Positions 45,815-57,479 of a stretch of 64,000 nucleotides of DNA are shown here, piece by piece. Source of the stretch: Nemophila menziesii (lineage: Eukaryota; Streptophyta; Magnoliopsida; Boraginales; Hydrophyllaceae); assembly GCA_029959085.1 (NCBI GenBank), contig JARWIR010000010.1, forward strand, positions 38,975,703-39,039,702. The letters run 5' to 3'. A program made the translations under genes and the position numbers. Below the pieces are notes generated by a model. It had not been told where the DNA came from, ran no database searches, and saw only the letters and a list, made by a program, of their open reading frames with translations. The first letter of the stretch is position 1. Each line of letters opens with the position of its first letter.

Positions 45815-48800
45815 AAGCGTTCTAGCTAGGAGATATGCGCATCAGTTGAAGTTAACCTCATCAATGAAAGCAATTGATTTGCAAGAACAAGTCTTACATG
45901 ATCTACATGTAAACATTAGTAGGAGGCAAGCATATTGGACCATCAAAAAGGGTAAGTCTTTAGATGAATTGTCGTTCTTAGATCAGTATAGCTTGCTCAA
46001 CAACTACTATGCTGAGTTGTTAAGGACTAATCCGGGTTCAACTATTTTTTTAAAAACCGAGGAAGATGAAGTTACTGAGAACACATGTTTTTAAGGTTAT
46101 ATTTTTGTTTAGAACCTCTGAAAATGGGGTTTAAGGTTGGGTGTAGAAAGGTGGTAGGGTTGGATGGTTGTCATCTAAAAGGGCCTCATCCAGGTGTGAT
46201 ATTGACCGTAGTTGGGATGAATGCTAACAATTGCATCTATCCATTTTGTTATGCGTTGGTTGAAACTGAAAATTTGGACAGTTGGAGGTGGTTTGTTAGC
46301 TTATTAGTTGATGATCTAGAAATTGATGATCCTGATATGTGGGTTTTTGTTACTGATAAACAAAAGGTATACTATTTTATTCATGTACTTGTGTTTTAAC
46401 TTAAGATTTTCGTAATCGGTAAGTTGAATTTTGATAATTTACAGGGTTTAGGCATAGCTATAGAGGAGTTGTTACCAAATGTCGAACACAGGCATTGTGT
46501 TAGACATCTACATCAAAATTTAAAAAAAACACGGGTCCTTTGCTTTGAAAGACAAGATGTGGGAAGCAGCTAGGGCCACATATGTTGAGCGGTTTACTAA
46601 TGTTATGGAGATGATTAGAGTAATGGACGTGGAAGCTTACGAGTGGCTAGCTAAAGAACACCCAAGATATTGTTCTTGATCCCACTTTAGGACCAATACG
46701 CATTGTGATGTTTTATTGAATAACATGTGTGAGTCTTGGAATAAATAACTGTTAAATGCTAGGGATTCATCTATTTTAGTTTGTTTAGAACGTATTAGGT
46801 TGTACTTGGTTGAGAGACTAGAGAAGAGAAGAAAGTGGATATCTAGCTGGCAAGGTGAAATTTGTCCAAAAATTAGAAAATTATCAATTTAAAAAAGAAG
46901 TGGTCATCCAAGTGGATTCTACTACATTGTGGTAGGAGTACTTTCCAGGTCAAGGGTTCTAATGGGGCTCAATTTGCGGTGGACTTGAATACTTTTAATT
47001 GTGCATGTAGAGGGTGGGACTTGTCGGGAATCCCATGTGTACACGTGATTTCCGCATTATCTTCTTCGGGTCTTGAGCCATAGGACTACACATCTCAGTA
47101 TTTTAAGACAAGTACTTTTAAAAAATCCTACGAGCCATTTATTAAACCAATCAATGGACCAGAGTTATGGCCTCACACTAATGGGCCTAAGTAATAGCAC
47201 CAAAAGGTGTGAAATTAGCTGGTAGACCAAAAAAGAAGAGAGATAGAGCAAATGGTGAAGATGTTGAGGAGAGGATGAAAAAAGCGAGAGCAAAAGGCAA
47301 AGTCAATGAAAATGTTAGAGTGAGTGTTGAAAAAGTTGGAAGACAGAGTATGAAGGGTAAATGTAGTTCTTGCAAACAAGTGGGACATAATAAAAGAAGT
47401 TGTTCTCGTAAAACTCAGGGTCAAAGTGTTGCAGAAAGTGCCATTAATGATCCAGTGGAGGTTAATTGCTTAGAAGAGCAAAACACAGAAACTCCTGACA
47501 TGGCAACAATGGATTCTCAAAGTCAAAGTAGCAGTGTGATGAAGGTTGACAAGAGAAGGTCTACTAGAATAAGAAAAAAACCACAAGTTTCTGAGAATAA
47601 TGTTTATGTCAATGCTACGAATAGTGATGTGAATATAAATGTGGTCAATAGTGATGTCAACTTTGATGCTTTAAGTAGTGAGCTACAACTTAAGGGATGT
47701 AAGAGCAAGGTTGATGTAAACATTGACGCTAGTGAAATTCACCTAGATGTGAATGATAGAAACATAGTGGTGACTAACCAAGTAGTAAGCCCTTCTGGTA
47801 GGAGAACTAAATCTAAAGCGAACAGAGGAGCTACACCTACCAAGTCTAATGAAGAAATAGTGGATGTTCAAGACATTGGCGAAGGACTAGAGTCAAAGGG
47901 AGAGTCTAAGGTAATACATTGCTTTACAATTTACTTTTTATAGTTCTTAAATTGGTTTTTATTTTCTGTTATTGAAATAGGGTACTCTTGATAATGATGA
48001 ACAAGTTGTGATAATGACTCAAGGTAGTACTAACGAACAGTTGGGTGGGTGGGTTTAAAAAAGAAGCGAGAAAGAATTGAAGGTCCCTCAAACGATGAAA
48101 AGGTATACATCATCATAAGATTAAGTGCTTGGAATAACTTTATTGTTGTAATTTAATATTTTATTGTTGTGATGTAGTTTACCCCCAATAAAAAGCCTTG
48201 CGTGGAGATAAACAAATTTTGTGCCCTAGAGGTTAAGGAAGGGTTTCTACCTACGGGTGTCAAGAAACTTGGACAACCAAGTGTAATCTTAATTTAGCAC
48301 TAGTAGTGTTGTGAAACATATTTTTTAACCTTTATACTTGTTTTGTAGGATATGTCTAGGAGACCTCCCTTTAGACCAGCTGGAATGGGAGTGTATACAA
48401 GAGCTCCTACACAAATCACTACCCCAGGTTCTATTACCATTGGTACAAAGAAGATTGGTGGAAATCCATTCTTATATAAGGGAAAACAAAGTGTTAGTTT
48501 GGAAACTCTGAGAGCTGCGGGTAAAGGAAAAGTAGGAATTGATATGGATGGTGTGAATGAAGCGTTCAAGGAATTCGATAAGAACATGGCAAGCTACATG
48601 AAGGACCTTTTTAACTGAGGTTCAACTTCAAAAACCAAACAACATATTGATGAACAAAAGCCATGCCCACCAAATAAGAAAGAGGAAAAAAATATTACAG
48701 AAGGTACCACTGTGATAGAAAAAGAGATGAAAGAGTCAGCAGAAAAGAAAAATGGAAAAAAAGTGACTGCAAAGGAGAAGAAAGGTAAGTCTGCACAAGT

Positions 48801-48873
48801 CAAACAAAACAATAGCCAAGTTGAAGTCAATAGAAAGGGTAAGGGCATCAAGTTGGTTAAGGTGAAGAAGTAA
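45815..48873 (+). pseudogene. MULE (mudrA-like) transposase with zinc knuckle, decayed
   Basis: Starts inside the protein (LARRYAHQLKLTSSMKAIDLQEQVL). The transposase core reads VVGLDGCHLKGPHPGVILTV, NCIYPFCYALVE, SWRWFVSLL and FVTDKQKG; a 78-bp GT-AG intron (46367-46444) splits the latter block, followed by LPNVEHRHCVRHL. Stops and frameshifts follow (near 46550, 46677, 46746, 46890). A SWIM-type zinc finger (FNCACRGWDLSGIPCVHVI) lies near 47000. 47209-47910 has the AT-hook-like GRPKKKR and the knuckle CSSCKQVGHNKRSC. Further exons, GT-AG bounded, end with RRPPFRPAGMGVYTRAP (48352 on), a TGA at 48616, and a lysine-rich tail to 48873. It normally binds and cuts Mutator ends; this copy is dead. 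Confidence 0.85.
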
Positions 48874-49269
48874 AATATGTGACAACTTTAATTTTATTTT
48901 TGTGAGAAGACTATTTACTGTTTGGTTTGTTTTTGTGAGAAGTCTATTTACTTTAAGTTTTAATCACTTCTTTGGTTTGTTTGTGTTAGAGTACTTTAAG
49001 TTTTAAAACTGTGTTTGTGTAAGAAGACTATGTACTTTTTCTCAAGTGTTTGCATTGGTTGTGTAAAAAGACTACTTTTATTCACGTGCATGGTATGGTT
49101 ATGTAAGAAGAATCTTTCTTTTATTATCGTGTATTGTCGTACTCACTTGTTTGTTCTTGTGTCTTGGTTTATATAAACCAAACAACTCCCTAAAACTTTC
49201 ATTTCATATCTACTTCAAATACTCTTTCAAAGATACAAAAAACGCTCCCAACGAGAGAAATAACCACTA

Positions 49270-49653
49270 ATGTCTGACTACAATTCAAGTGGAAGTGACC
49301 AATGGTCAACTAGGTCACCACTCTTTCCAGATTTCACCCCAAGTGACTTGACAATCAAGCCTTCACCTTTAATAAATATTTCACCGGAGAACTACTCATA
49401 CATATCCATTTGTAAGTGTGGAATGCTTGCATTGATTGTTACCATTGACTTAGGATGTAATAAGAAATTTAGTTCACTTCGTTGTCATTTCGAGGATTTT
49501 CGATACCAAGAGTTGCCTGAAAAAGAATGTGATTTCTTCGTTTGGCTACCTAGACCGGATGAACTTCCTCTTCCGTCGAAAGTAAGGATGTTCTTAGCTC
49601 GGAAGACCATGCCAAAAAAATGCGTAAACGTAAGTAATGAAGACTTGATTTGA
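49270..49653 (+). CDS. GRF zinc-finger-like small protein
   Basis: 127 residues, single exon, with a TATA-like TATATAAA near 49169. Residues 47-95 resemble the GRF zinc finger found in plant transposon-linked proteins: ICKCGMLALIV, then a degenerate middle where the usual GRRFxxC is NKKFSSLRC, then CDFFVWLPRP. GRF fingers bind single-stranded DNA in known proteins, but no function is established for these small plant copies. Its place just after the MULE transposase and the second GRF ORF at 51.4 kb suggests both are MULE cargo. Whether it is expressed cannot be told. Confidence 0.55.
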   Translation: MSDYNSSGSDQWSTRSPLFPDFTPSDLTIKPSPLINISPENYSYISICKCGMLALIVTIDLGCNKKFSSLRCHFEDFRYQELPEKECDFFVWLPRPDELPLPSKVRMFLARKTMPKKCVNVSNEDLI

Positions 49654-50212
49654 TGTTCTCGGTTATGTTTACGTTTTGTATGGTTTTTAATCTAGTGTTT
49701 GTGTATGTTTTGTTTTTTTAATGGAACTAATATAATTATGTAATATTATGACTTAGTTGCTAAGTGTTAATCTGCTATGAATATTGAACTATTATATTTT
49801 GACTTTTAAGTAAAAGCTTCTTTATTTAATTACGCTCTGAAGGTTTATTATATATAAAATATGTTTCTCAGACAAGTTTTTTTTTACTCATAAACACGAA
49901 AATGAAATTCAACAAACCAAACTACATAAAATTCAAACCAAAATACCGTCATAATACTTAGAGACCAAAAGAAGAAATTACATAATTAAGCGGAAATCAA
50001 ATCCTAAAAGTCAGAATCAACTTAAATTTCCATCATCCTTAATACTTACACTTAAACCAACCATATTTAAAAGTCCTTCAAAACCCACAAAACCAACTTC
50101 AAAGTCCTCTAAAACATATTAAACTAAAACCCAATTCGCAATTACCAAAATTAACAAGAACTTAAACAAACAACAAAAAGCAAACCAACACCAAAAACAA
50201 AACCACCATCCT
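49654..50212. other. AT-rich, nothing recognised
   Basis: No supported gene. Confidence 0.35.
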
Positions 50213-50717
50213 TCAGGCCTTGGACTCCTCTTCCTCGTCTTCAAGTTTGAAAAACATAGGCGAAGACATGCCAATAGGAGCCTGATGAGCAACCTTCCTA
50301 CTCTTAGGAGACGTAGTGTCTTCCCCTTCAGAACTTGACTCAACCACGATTAACTCCTGCCCGTATGGTAAGGGAATGGTCTTAGTTTTGACCTTCTCCT
50401 GAACCGCTTCTGGTGCCAATCAAACACTCCATCTATACCCCGGGTCTTGCCTCCTATAGGTCTTCGAAGCGGGTCGGATTCTTAGTGGAGCGTAATTAGA
50501 ATCCATTTCTGAAACAAATTACCACTAATCATTCATACGTAAAAACTAAAAAAACCCTATACGTATAACATAAACATACAATAGTTTAAGAAGAAGATGG
50601 AGAAATACTTTGATTACTTAAATTATTACCTATTTTTTTGATTAAAAAGAAAAATAAATACTTACTCTGTTTTCCTTTCGAATTCACAGCTTGTTGACCC
50701 TCTTTTTGATCCTTCAT
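50213..50717 (-). pseudogene. Small unknown gene in the MULE neighbourhood, with an internal stop
   Basis: Exon 1 from the ATG at 50717 (MKDQKEGQQAVNSKGKQ) to about 50667 is followed by a GT-AG intron; exon 2 begins AAATGGATTC near 50504 and keeps frame (DSNYAPLRIRPASKTYRRQ, DPGYRWSV). A TGA then interrupts, after which the same frame runs to SSEGEDTTSPKSRK and a final acidic LEDEEEESKA. Total about 115 codons. I do not recognise the family. Position between two GRF ORFs suggests an accessory gene of the same element; this is inference. Confidence 0.4.
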
Positions 50718-50924
50718 GATTTTTCAAAATGACTTACAAAATCTCGCTCTCAATTTTTTTGTTTAGGAAAAACACGAAGAAGGAGTTACGTATATATATA
50801 TAATCAAGGGAAACAATAACTCATAATTAGTACATCTACTCTGAAAACTAGACCCAATGTACCTTTGCTATTCCCCGAGAAAACCCTTTGGGGTTCCATA
50901 GAGTATTCTTTTATTCCCCATGCA

Positions 50925-50962
50925 AAACCGTTTCATATTCCACAAAAAAAAAACTGTTTCAT
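50925..50962 (+). mobile_element. Possible ultra-short retroposon-like insertion (site 6)
   Basis: AAAC(C/T)GTTTCAT occurs at 50925-50936 and 50951-50962 with one mismatch, separated by ATTCCAC and seven A. It lacks the GAC seen in the other cases, so it is the weakest of the set. Confidence 0.5.
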
Positions 50963-51416
50963 GTATAACTGACACATTTACGTGGGGTCCAACAATAAAT
51001 TTATTAATAAACTAAGGGGCCCCAAAATGTACTTAATAAAAATTATAGGGCTACAAAGTACAATAATACAAACATCAAGGGCCAAATGGTTACCAGCTAA
51101 AATATTTAAGGGGCCACAGTTTCACCTTTTACACTACGAATCCAAAAACAGAATTTCAAAACGCGGTACAACAACATTCACGCACAACTCAATTCAGAAA
51201 ACTACTTCCATTGACAAATTCAACTCATACTACATTAACAAACCCCATTCACACACAAACCTCATTACCATCACAAGACAATCAAATACGTAACAACCCT
51301 AAATAAAAGACACACAATACACCAAGAACACACACTAAAAACAACATCCAACTCCCTAAAACATTCGAGATACTAAAAACCCTAACAATAAGTTAGAAAA
51401 ACAAATTCCAGATCTT
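50963..51416. other. AT-rich, nothing recognised
   Basis: A single low-complexity open frame only; no gene supported. Confidence 0.35.
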
Positions 51417-51716
51417 CTATTTTTTACCTTCATTGGATTTCAGTCCTTCGATTTCTTCATCTTTCCTTGACAAAGACCTTAGCAACCCGGAAATCACCAC
51501 CCTACTTCTATCGCAAATCGGAGGATCTAACCAGTAGAAGAATGAACATTTTTTTTCGACAGCTTGGTACTTCGAACAACCGATGAAACGCCTTCCCGGA
51601 TTCATGTCCATCCACGACGTGCTGATCTTCACACGTAGACCACAATAACATATCCAGTCTTCCTTAGCTGGGTCAATCAGTGGAGATGAAGCGCTGGTGT
51701 TTCTGGATCCGGCCAT
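51417..51716 (-). CDS. GRF-type zinc-finger protein
   Basis: 99 residues from the ATG at 51716 (MAGSRNTSAS). The open frame extends further upstream, but that part is leader-like. Residues 22-62 form a complete GRF zinc finger: CYCGLRVKISTSW, NPGRRFIGCSKY, KKCSFFYWLDPP; this spacing of Cys residues and the GRRF core are characteristic. The C-terminus is charged (SLSRKDEEIEGLKSNEGKK), possibly helical. Such short GRF proteins are common in plant genomes next to MULEs. Frame is intact. Role unknown. Confidence 0.72.
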   Translation of the reverse strand: MAGSRNTSASSPLIDPAKEDWICYCGLRVKISTSWMDMNPGRRFIGCSKYQAVEKKCSFFYWLDPPICDRSRVVISGLLRSLSRKDEEIEGLKSNEGKK

Positions 51717-51857
51717 CGGAAGCAAGGAAGAAGGAAGGTGAACCACGAACAAGAGAAGAAGGAAGGGGGATAGGGTAAATGATTTCGGGTGATAGATTTT
51801 AGGTTTGGGTAATTGGGTAGAAACGATGTAAAAATACAAAAATGCCCTTTGCCACAT

Positions 51858-52110
51858 ATGAAAACCCCAATCAGATAGAGATGACGTAATACTTAGTTGG
51901 CGCGGAGGTGGAGCATAGGTGGCGCTGACATGGCGCCATGTTGCGTTGACTAACGGTCAATTGACAAAAAAATGGAAAAAGGGCTAACGGTGACAAAAAG
52001 TTATTAGATGGAGGACGCGAAAGGATACAAATGAAGATTAGGGACGGATGCTGCACTTTGGTTATAGTTAGAGAGCTATGGAAGAGCTTTACCCTTTTAT
52101 CTTTATACAT
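51858..52110. other. Possible right end region of the MULE
   Basis: Short inverted motifs (TGGCGC...GCGCCA) and twice-repeated CTAACGGT lie upstream of the minus-strand GRF ORF. This would be where a MULE terminal repeat is expected, but the left counterpart was not found because that end is disrupted. Confidence 0.25.
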
Positions 52111-52801
52111 ATGTCTTTGTTATGTGCTTTTTGAAAATTTCAACAAATCATTAGTCAATGTTTTTATTTATACAAACGTTTTAAACTTGCGTTTAGACTA
52201 AAATTTTGAAAACAATTTCCTTGATTTTCAAAACCCACTTCAAGTAAATTGCGGCATGTGCTTTTATGTTTCCCATGTTTTTAATATTACCGCGTATAAG
52301 GAGTCTTCTTCTAAATACTTATTCCATTGACTATTCTTTTATGGTTATTGTTGCATTGCACCAATTGAGATGTGTATAGGGGGATTTGAACCAATGATCA
52401 AATAGTCATGAGCCTTTTAACCTTAGTATCACTTAGAACAACGAGTTATTGACATCATTAATCAAAATTACTTAAACTGTTTGCAATAAATTTATGTAGC
52501 TAAGAAAGTGATAAATAAGACAATTTACTTCAAATTTTTTTTATCTTTTTATAGTCATAACATTAATTTGTTATCTAGGTACTCGTTTGAAGAAGTGTGT
52601 TCTAAGTTCAAAGGTGGTTTACACCTCAAGTAAAAACACTGTCTGTGTAAAACACATACTCCAGTATAATTGAAGACTATATATTCATAGATGGAAAGCA
52701 ATTATATGTACATATATCATTACTCAACCACAATATAGATGATTTATTGTATGTCACTAATTACAACGAGTAATTAGGTAATTATAACCATAAAGCAAGG
52801 G
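52111..52801. other. Intergenic / 3' flank of the RING gene
   Basis: AT-rich; no gene. The part next to 52801 is probably the 3' UTR of the RING gene. Confidence 0.4.
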
Positions 52802-54421
52802 TCATTGCACGATCTCTCCAACTCTATACGAACAAGAAGAAGAAGAAGGAGCTCCTTGAATCTGTCTAGTGTTATAAGATTTACATTTCAAGCATTTATG
52901 TGCCACGAAGTGGAAATGTACTTCAGATGTTGCACTGCAATCATTACACAATATCCAAACCATTTTATTTCGATAAGGTTCCGGCATTGGAGTAGAAGCA
53001 ACCTACATCAAATTTCCACAAACATATAAGTATTATTCGAATTACTTTCTATTCGAGAAGATTAAAATTTCGATAACATACTTCTTGATCAAACTTTTCC
53101 CATAATCTAGACAAATCGCAGATTGATTTTAAACATACCGGACAAGTGTATCTGCAATATTAATCGTTAATTTTTTTAATATAATTTTACTCTTTTGCCC
53201 TCCTTGCGTTTGAAGTCTTACCGGTGATGAAGCTCCATTGCCTTCACACATTCTAGGTGTAGTGTGTGTCCACATGGCAATACCGCGATGGGAGTTGTTG
53301 TATCGAATAAAAACTCATAGCAAACGGAACAATTATGATGCATCGCTCTTTCTACGCAACGATGTGTATCCTTAATCGATTTTGAATAGCAACATTCTAG
53401 ACCACAAATAAATTATTATTTGTAATTAGTCATTGGCAAAAAAATTAGTGGCATCTCAAAATATTTGTACAAAATAAACTTTTTGAAACTGCATTTTTTA
53501 TAAATAGACAACCTTAATTTTTTTTTAGTCAAATAGACAAACTTAATCAAACATAAGAATATATCATCTTAATATTGGCACGAAAAAATTACTAGAAAAC
53601 TGCATTTTTAATAAATAGACAACCTTAAATTTTTTTAGTCAAAAATCAAAATAGACAACCTTAATAAAACAGAGGAATATATCATAAATCGGCTAAAATT
53701 ACTAGGAAATTTTACCACACGTGGGGCAGTGGAAGAAACCATCTTTGCCACCTGTTCTGCATATTCCACATTCATCGCAATGATATTGCTTTTTCGAAAT
53801 ATCATCATCGTAAAATTTGCATTTTTCACAAAAATATATCCCCATGGAAACTCCACAATTAATGCAATTTTGTCGAACCTGTCCAGAATACAATAAAAGG
53901 TAAATAAAACAGAGTGTAAAAAATACACAAACAAAGCGTAAAACTCACATCTTGTTCTGTGTCACAAATGGAGCATATGACCTGAAAATTGAAGTATAAT
54001 CCTCTTTTAAAAATCTGTATTATTTACAAAAATTGTATCTATAAATTGAATAAATTATACCTTTTTCACTTCATGGCGTGGAATATCATGCTGATGAAGC
54101 AATTTAACCTCACTTGAATTCTGTCCAGTAATAAATGGAAAGAATAAGCAGCTATTTTTTTCATAACAAATATGACAGTTGGTAATTAAATTTCACCTTA
54201 GTTTCGTTATGGCAATGTCTACAATCAAAGATTTCATCACAACAAGGTGATCTGATCTTGCATCTTCTTCTATAGTGTTTGCACCTAACACCAAATCAAT
54301 AATTAATTCAAGTAAGCCAAAAACAATGGATTAAAGAAAAAAAATTAAAAGAAAATCGATATCATACATACCCGTAATTTCCAACACCAAGATTCATCAG
54401 AAGTTGATCTTTACTACTCAT
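52802..54421 (-). CDS. CHY/CTCHY/RING zinc-finger E3 ubiquitin ligase, eight exons
   Basis: Minus-strand exons: 54421-54372, 54284-54197, 54120-54061, 53981-53949, 53878-53716, 53396-53222, 53151-53082, 53002-52802; all junctions are GT-AG and phases agree, giving 279 residues. Residues 17-66 begin the CHY zinc finger ([33 protein letters not shown]), residues 78-145 the CTCHY region ([30 protein letters not shown]), residues 154-196 the RING finger ([24 protein letters not shown]), and residues 232-253 a zinc ribbon ([16 protein letters not shown]). This is the RCHY1/MIEL1/RZPF34 type of E3 ligase, which in plants acts in hormone, defence and stress signalling. Zinc-binding residues appear complete. 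Likely functional. An upstream non-coding exon ends near 54682. Confidence 0.93.
53489..53710. repeat. Tandem duplication of about 110 bp in intron 5 of the RING gene
   Basis: The unit starting ACTGCATTTTT, with TAAATAGACAACCTTAA and AATATATCAT and ending TTACTAG(A/G)AA, is present twice with modest divergence. Both copies contain the T-run plus AGTC of the short insertion, so the insertion came first. Confidence 0.75.
53502..53546 (-). mobile_element. Ultra-short retroposon-like insertion (site 4, minus)
   Basis: AAATAGACAA(C/A)CTTAA occurs at 53502-53517 and 53531-53546. Between are nine T and AGTC, that is GACT plus nine A on the minus strand. The large LINE at 37 kb ends with the same GACT plus A-run. 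Confidence 0.72.
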
Positions 54422-54760
54422 TTCTAATTCTGAAGCTTTCAAAATATCCCTTTTTTCTGCACACGAAAATTCACTCAATGAACAATTAAATTTGCAAGAA
54501 TAAGCACTATTATAATACTTAATGTCACGTTAAACTTAATTTGTATCATTGAGTGTAAGAATGTACAACAATAATGCACTCACAATTATGGTTGTGAAAT
54601 GAAATATTAAAATGAATCACCAAAAACTAGAATCTAATTGAAAAAATGGAGATGTGTGATTATAGGAGTAACTTGTATGTACCTGAGTAAGATATAGAAG
54701 GGGTGATTATGTTTAAATTGGATGAGCGAAGGCATAGCTAATGGTTGGTTTTTATATGCG
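54422..54760 (-). other. 5' UTR region of the RING gene with a likely leader intron
   Basis: On the minus strand ACTCAG|GTACAT near 54682 is a good donor and TTTTCGTGTGCAG near 54457 a good acceptor. An ATG in the first exon (near 54739) would be out of frame with the main start and run into a stop, so it would act as an upstream ORF. Confidence 0.5.
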
Positions 54761-55020
54761 GGAAAAGAAGAATGGTATAAATTGGATTTCTACCTAAGCA
54801 CATGGTTTCATTTTTATTTTCCACGCAAGCACAAGTGATTTAATTTTTTTTTAAATTGGTCGGTACGTAATCTATTGAAGATATTTGAGCTGGATAGATA
54901 TGGTCGGATATAATTATAACAATTTGTTCACTCCAGCTAGTTGGGATTTGAAAAACTCTTTCAATCACGTTCTTTACTTAAACAAACAATTTCAAGTTAT
55001 ACTAATAAAATGACTTTGTT

Positions 55021-55583
55021 GGTAAACTTTCCGTTTTTTTTTGTCGATCGTTCTTTCCACTCCAAAATATTACATATCAACCTATACTTAATCTGGTAAA
55101 AAAGTATCGCAAATCTCTGCGCTCTTCGCGATTAACCGCTGATTGCCTAGCACACCGAGCCGCTCGGTCCGCTAACCCGTTCCGTCTTCGCAGCAGATGT
55201 CTGAAAATCAATTTGCGGTGATCCTCAGCCATCCGTCTGATCCGCTTGACGAAAAGTCGAACTTTCCAAAACGCGTCTGGCAACGACTTGAGCCCTTGAA
55301 TTAAACCAAGGTTATAAGAGCAGACAACGGTTTTGCTGCCCAGGTGGGCAAGGCTCAGCTGAGCAGCTTCATAGACTGCTATTGCCTCCCCTTCTACGGG
55401 CGGATCTGTCCAGGTGGGTTTAGATAACGTCACTCGATGTCCTGATTGATTATCCCGCTTGACAATTCCAATTCCACTAAAGATCTTCTGGAGATTTAAA
55501 TGACGCATCACAAGTATAAATGCAATGAACATCACAAAATTCTTCAGTGTTCCACGGATCTGTCTCCGGTAAACTTTCTGTTT
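55021..55583 (-). mobile_element. 5'-truncated LINE fragment with 16-bp duplications
   Basis: GGTAAACTTTC(C/T)GTTT is present at 55021-55036 and 55568-55583. Between, about 530 bp of LINE 3' end on the minus strand finishes CGACAAAAAAAAA (T-run 55033-55041 on plus). Confidence 0.87.
55077..55535 (-). pseudogene. LINE RNase H-like fragment
   Basis: Open for 152 codons. RNase H-like pieces: PPVEGEAIAVYEAAQ, VVCSYNLGLIQGL (the usual SDN is SYN, so a catalytic Asp is lost) and RRRNGLADRAARCAR. 5'-truncated, no RT. Confidence 0.8.
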
Positions 55584-57479
55584 ATATTTTTTATTTTTAA
55601 TATAATAAATATGTATTTATAAACATTTTATTAAAATTCAGATATTAATTGTAATATTAATTAATTTTTGAAAACATTTTATCAATCACATTTCATATTT
55701 TATATCGTATACTTCCTCATCTATACATATATCGTTTATGAAAATTTACTTCAAAAGAAAATAATCACACCCAAAGTTCTTATTTTTGAACTTTTGAGTA
55801 TTCTTTCCATAGTGATTGTTGTCCCGAAACTATCAAAGATACTTCTTTTAATAACTATGTCAAATCTAAAAGTTAAGTGTTATGTAAACGTTAAAATGAG
55901 AGATATAATAGATTTTAATTGTAAAAAAATAGATATTTTGCAATCAAACTATATTTTTGAGAAAGAAAACAAAATTAAACCTCTTTAGGAAAAATAAACA
56001 TTACGAAACTAAACCCCTAAATTTTAAGAATACCTCACACCCCTCCCTACTTCTTCTTCTCCCGACACACGCCACACCCAACCAAATTCACACATGCCAA
56101 CCCAACATCATACCTAAACCCGATCACACCATAACCATTTCAACAGATAACGAGCCATACATCAAAGTTGTCAAGAGGAACACTGTAACTACCTGAACGA
56201 GTCAACATTACCCCCATCATCACCACGACAGTCCAACACACAATGGAACTATCATACGATGCCGAATATTGTTTGGCGAGTCACTTTGAAGACCAACGAG
56301 TCACATTGGTTGTGTTTTAATGAATCTTTTAGTAGAATACCAATGAGTCTATACAGTTTTGGTTTGTTGTTCAAAATTGTGAAATTTGTTGTTGTGGCCA
56401 TCGATTTGCTAGCAAACAATTTGATTTGATATGTTGCTTTGTAACAACTTAATTAATCTTGAAGTCGAAGATCATCAATCTAAACTGTTGTACGACGAGG
56501 AGGATTTAAGGCTTAAGCACCATGACAAAACAATTGAATTTGACCTAACTCTGACGTAACCTTATATTTATCGAGCTGCATCCTTGATAAGGAGCAAAAT
56601 TTTCAAAGTACTCTTTCAAAAATAAGTAGAGTTCTAGATTTAAACTTGCATTAGAATGCTTATAATTAAGATTTCGTTTTTATTTGCTCATGAGGTTTAT
56701 AAATCTACCTTTGTGATATCAATCTATTTGTACACTTTGCCCAAATTTTTGCATTTTCGACAAGCGAGTTGCAACAACCTAATCTTTCGTCAAATACTTT
56801 GGTTTAAGTTTTTTTTTTTTCCTGCAAATGGGTATAATTCTCTTGTTACAATAGGGATGTTGATGGTTTTCTAGTGATAATTATAATGGTTGGAGGAGAA
56901 TGAAATATGTGAGTATAGATGTAGATGGGGTGGGTAAGAAGATATAAATATGTTCAATAAATATTTTTAAATTCATGGAAGATTTTGTAAAAAAATTTAG
57001 TCTAATTTTAAATAATCCATTTTACTCTCAAGTTGGAGAAAAAATGTGGTAACATATGCCACAAACGTGCTATGTAATATAAAGAATTGAGAGAATTACT
57101 AACCAACATTTTTCTTTCATAACTTCAAATATTTTCAAGGCACTTTTCTATAATCTAGTTGTCCAATTTTTCCATCTGATATTTTTGGATAGTGCATGTA
57201 GACGATTATCCTAATTTCAACTATAAAAAGAAAAGTCCCATCATTTGTGAATAATTTGAATCCGACTCGAAATTCTTTTATTTAATTTATTAATAAAAAA
57301 AAGCTAGTAAACAATTATTTTCTGTTAAATTTAAATACGCTTTATTTTAAATTTATCAAGATAAATAATTATACTTCGAGGAATCTACAAATTGGAGCCT
57401 AATTTGTTGATTTCTTAGGATTTAAAGACTAGTTGTAAAATACTACTTTTTAAGGCCTAACTAAACTAACTAAAAATTC
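55584..57479. other. Intergenic, nothing recognised
   Basis: AT-rich with a C-rich patch near 56030-56110. Short open frames have no family resemblance. Confidence 0.4.

Noticed and set aside
51950..51995. Another tail-only insertion (ATTGAC plus A-run between CTAACGGT copies)
   Set aside because: The repeat is only 8 bp and the insert includes non-tail bases; it may be part of a MULE end.
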